Of a stretch of DNA of 64,000 bases, positions 63,985-64,000 are shown in pieces (position 1 is the stretch's first letter; every line of letters starts with the position of its first letter). This DNA is from Algibacillus agarilyticus. GTDB lineage: Bacteria; Pseudomonadota; Gammaproteobacteria; Enterobacterales; Alteromonadaceae. The DNA is taken from NCBI RefSeq assembly GCF_003286125.1, contig NZ_QMED01000023.1, positions 1-64,000 of the forward strand. The letters are read 5' to 3'. The notes under the pieces are model-generated. The model had not been told where the DNA came from and made no database searches. It worked only from the letters and a program-made list of their open reading frames with translations. The position numbers were made by a program, and so were the translations under genes.

Positions 63985-64000
63985 AATGGTCGATTTTGTA
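63939..64000. repeat. AGCCCAAC-type repeat, left part only
   Basis: GTTGATGCTAAGCTTGCG and GGCTTATTAAAATGGTCG align with the left part of the elements at 15115 and 15901 with substitutions; it runs off the window. Confidence 0.55.

Larger units (their letters stand above)
63561..64000. other. Right-edge region with cassette-like features
   Basis: Contains the attC-like palindrome (63708-63793), a short open frame (63814-63984) and a partial AGCCCAAC-type repeat to the window edge. Confidence 0.5.

Overview
This window looks like the chromosome of a marine, polysaccharide-degrading gammaproteobacterium of the Alteromonadales (Catenovulum, Agarivorans or Paraglaciecola-like). The reasons are a GH50-type beta-agarase, two FGly sulfatases, two TonB-dependent receptors, a GlyGly-CTERM secreted protein, gammaproteobacterial housekeeping genes (aroA, miaE, gph, 4.5S RNA, an hdfR-like regulator) and moderately AT-rich DNA. 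The genus is an inference. No rRNA, tRNA, transposase or CRISPR array was recognised.

Layout. 1-8.9 kb: a TonB-dependent receptor cut by the left edge, a secreted gluzincin-type metallopeptidase, a DUF695 protein, a lipoprotein sulfatase, a YdeI-like protein and a diguanylate cyclase. 9.2-14.4 kb: a secreted beta-helix protein divergent from an FG-GAP/ASPIC-UnbV protein. 14.5-16.1 kb: two orphan membrane proteins among palindromic repeats. 16.2-24.6 kb: housekeeping block (4.5S SRP RNA, aroA, hdfR-like, class II amidotransferase, xylR-like regulator with a lactonase-like lipoprotein, FKBP, miaE). 24.7-38.8 kb: a large secreted LamG/cytochrome c/discoidin-like protein, a mocA-xdhC pair, and the operon sulfatase - TonB receptor - Big-domain lipoprotein, divergent from a GntR/FCD regulator. 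39-52 kb: a periplasmic binding protein, a class C beta-lactamase-like hydrolase, a split ankyrin membrane protein, a Sel1 protein and a 1676-residue TPR protein with an embedded C39-like domain. 52-57.7 kb: small basic protein, gph, FAD oxidoreductase and the GH50 agarase. 58-64 kb: an accessory segment with a 1344-residue NACHT-like NTPase fused to a PD-(D/E)XK nuclease, a divergent pentapeptide-repeat membrane protein, and an attC-like palindrome.

How the parts work together. A 15-bp palindrome, AAACAT-N3-ATGTTT, occurs before the GntR gene, twice in the GntR/sulfatase intergenic region, before the distant lipoprotein sulfatase, and in weaker form upstream of the LamG/cytochrome protein. 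This suggests one regulon for uptake and desulfation of a sulfated glycan. With a GH50 agarase in the window a galactan is a reasonable guess, but the agarase itself carries no such site.

The best candidates for something undescribed are (i) the NTPase-nuclease plus pentapeptide pair at the right end, a plausible anti-phage module; (ii) a family of five modular 130-180 bp elements with TATAGTC/GACTATA ends that differ by exchange of internal hairpin blocks; and (iii) the operator-defined sulfatase/receptor regulon.
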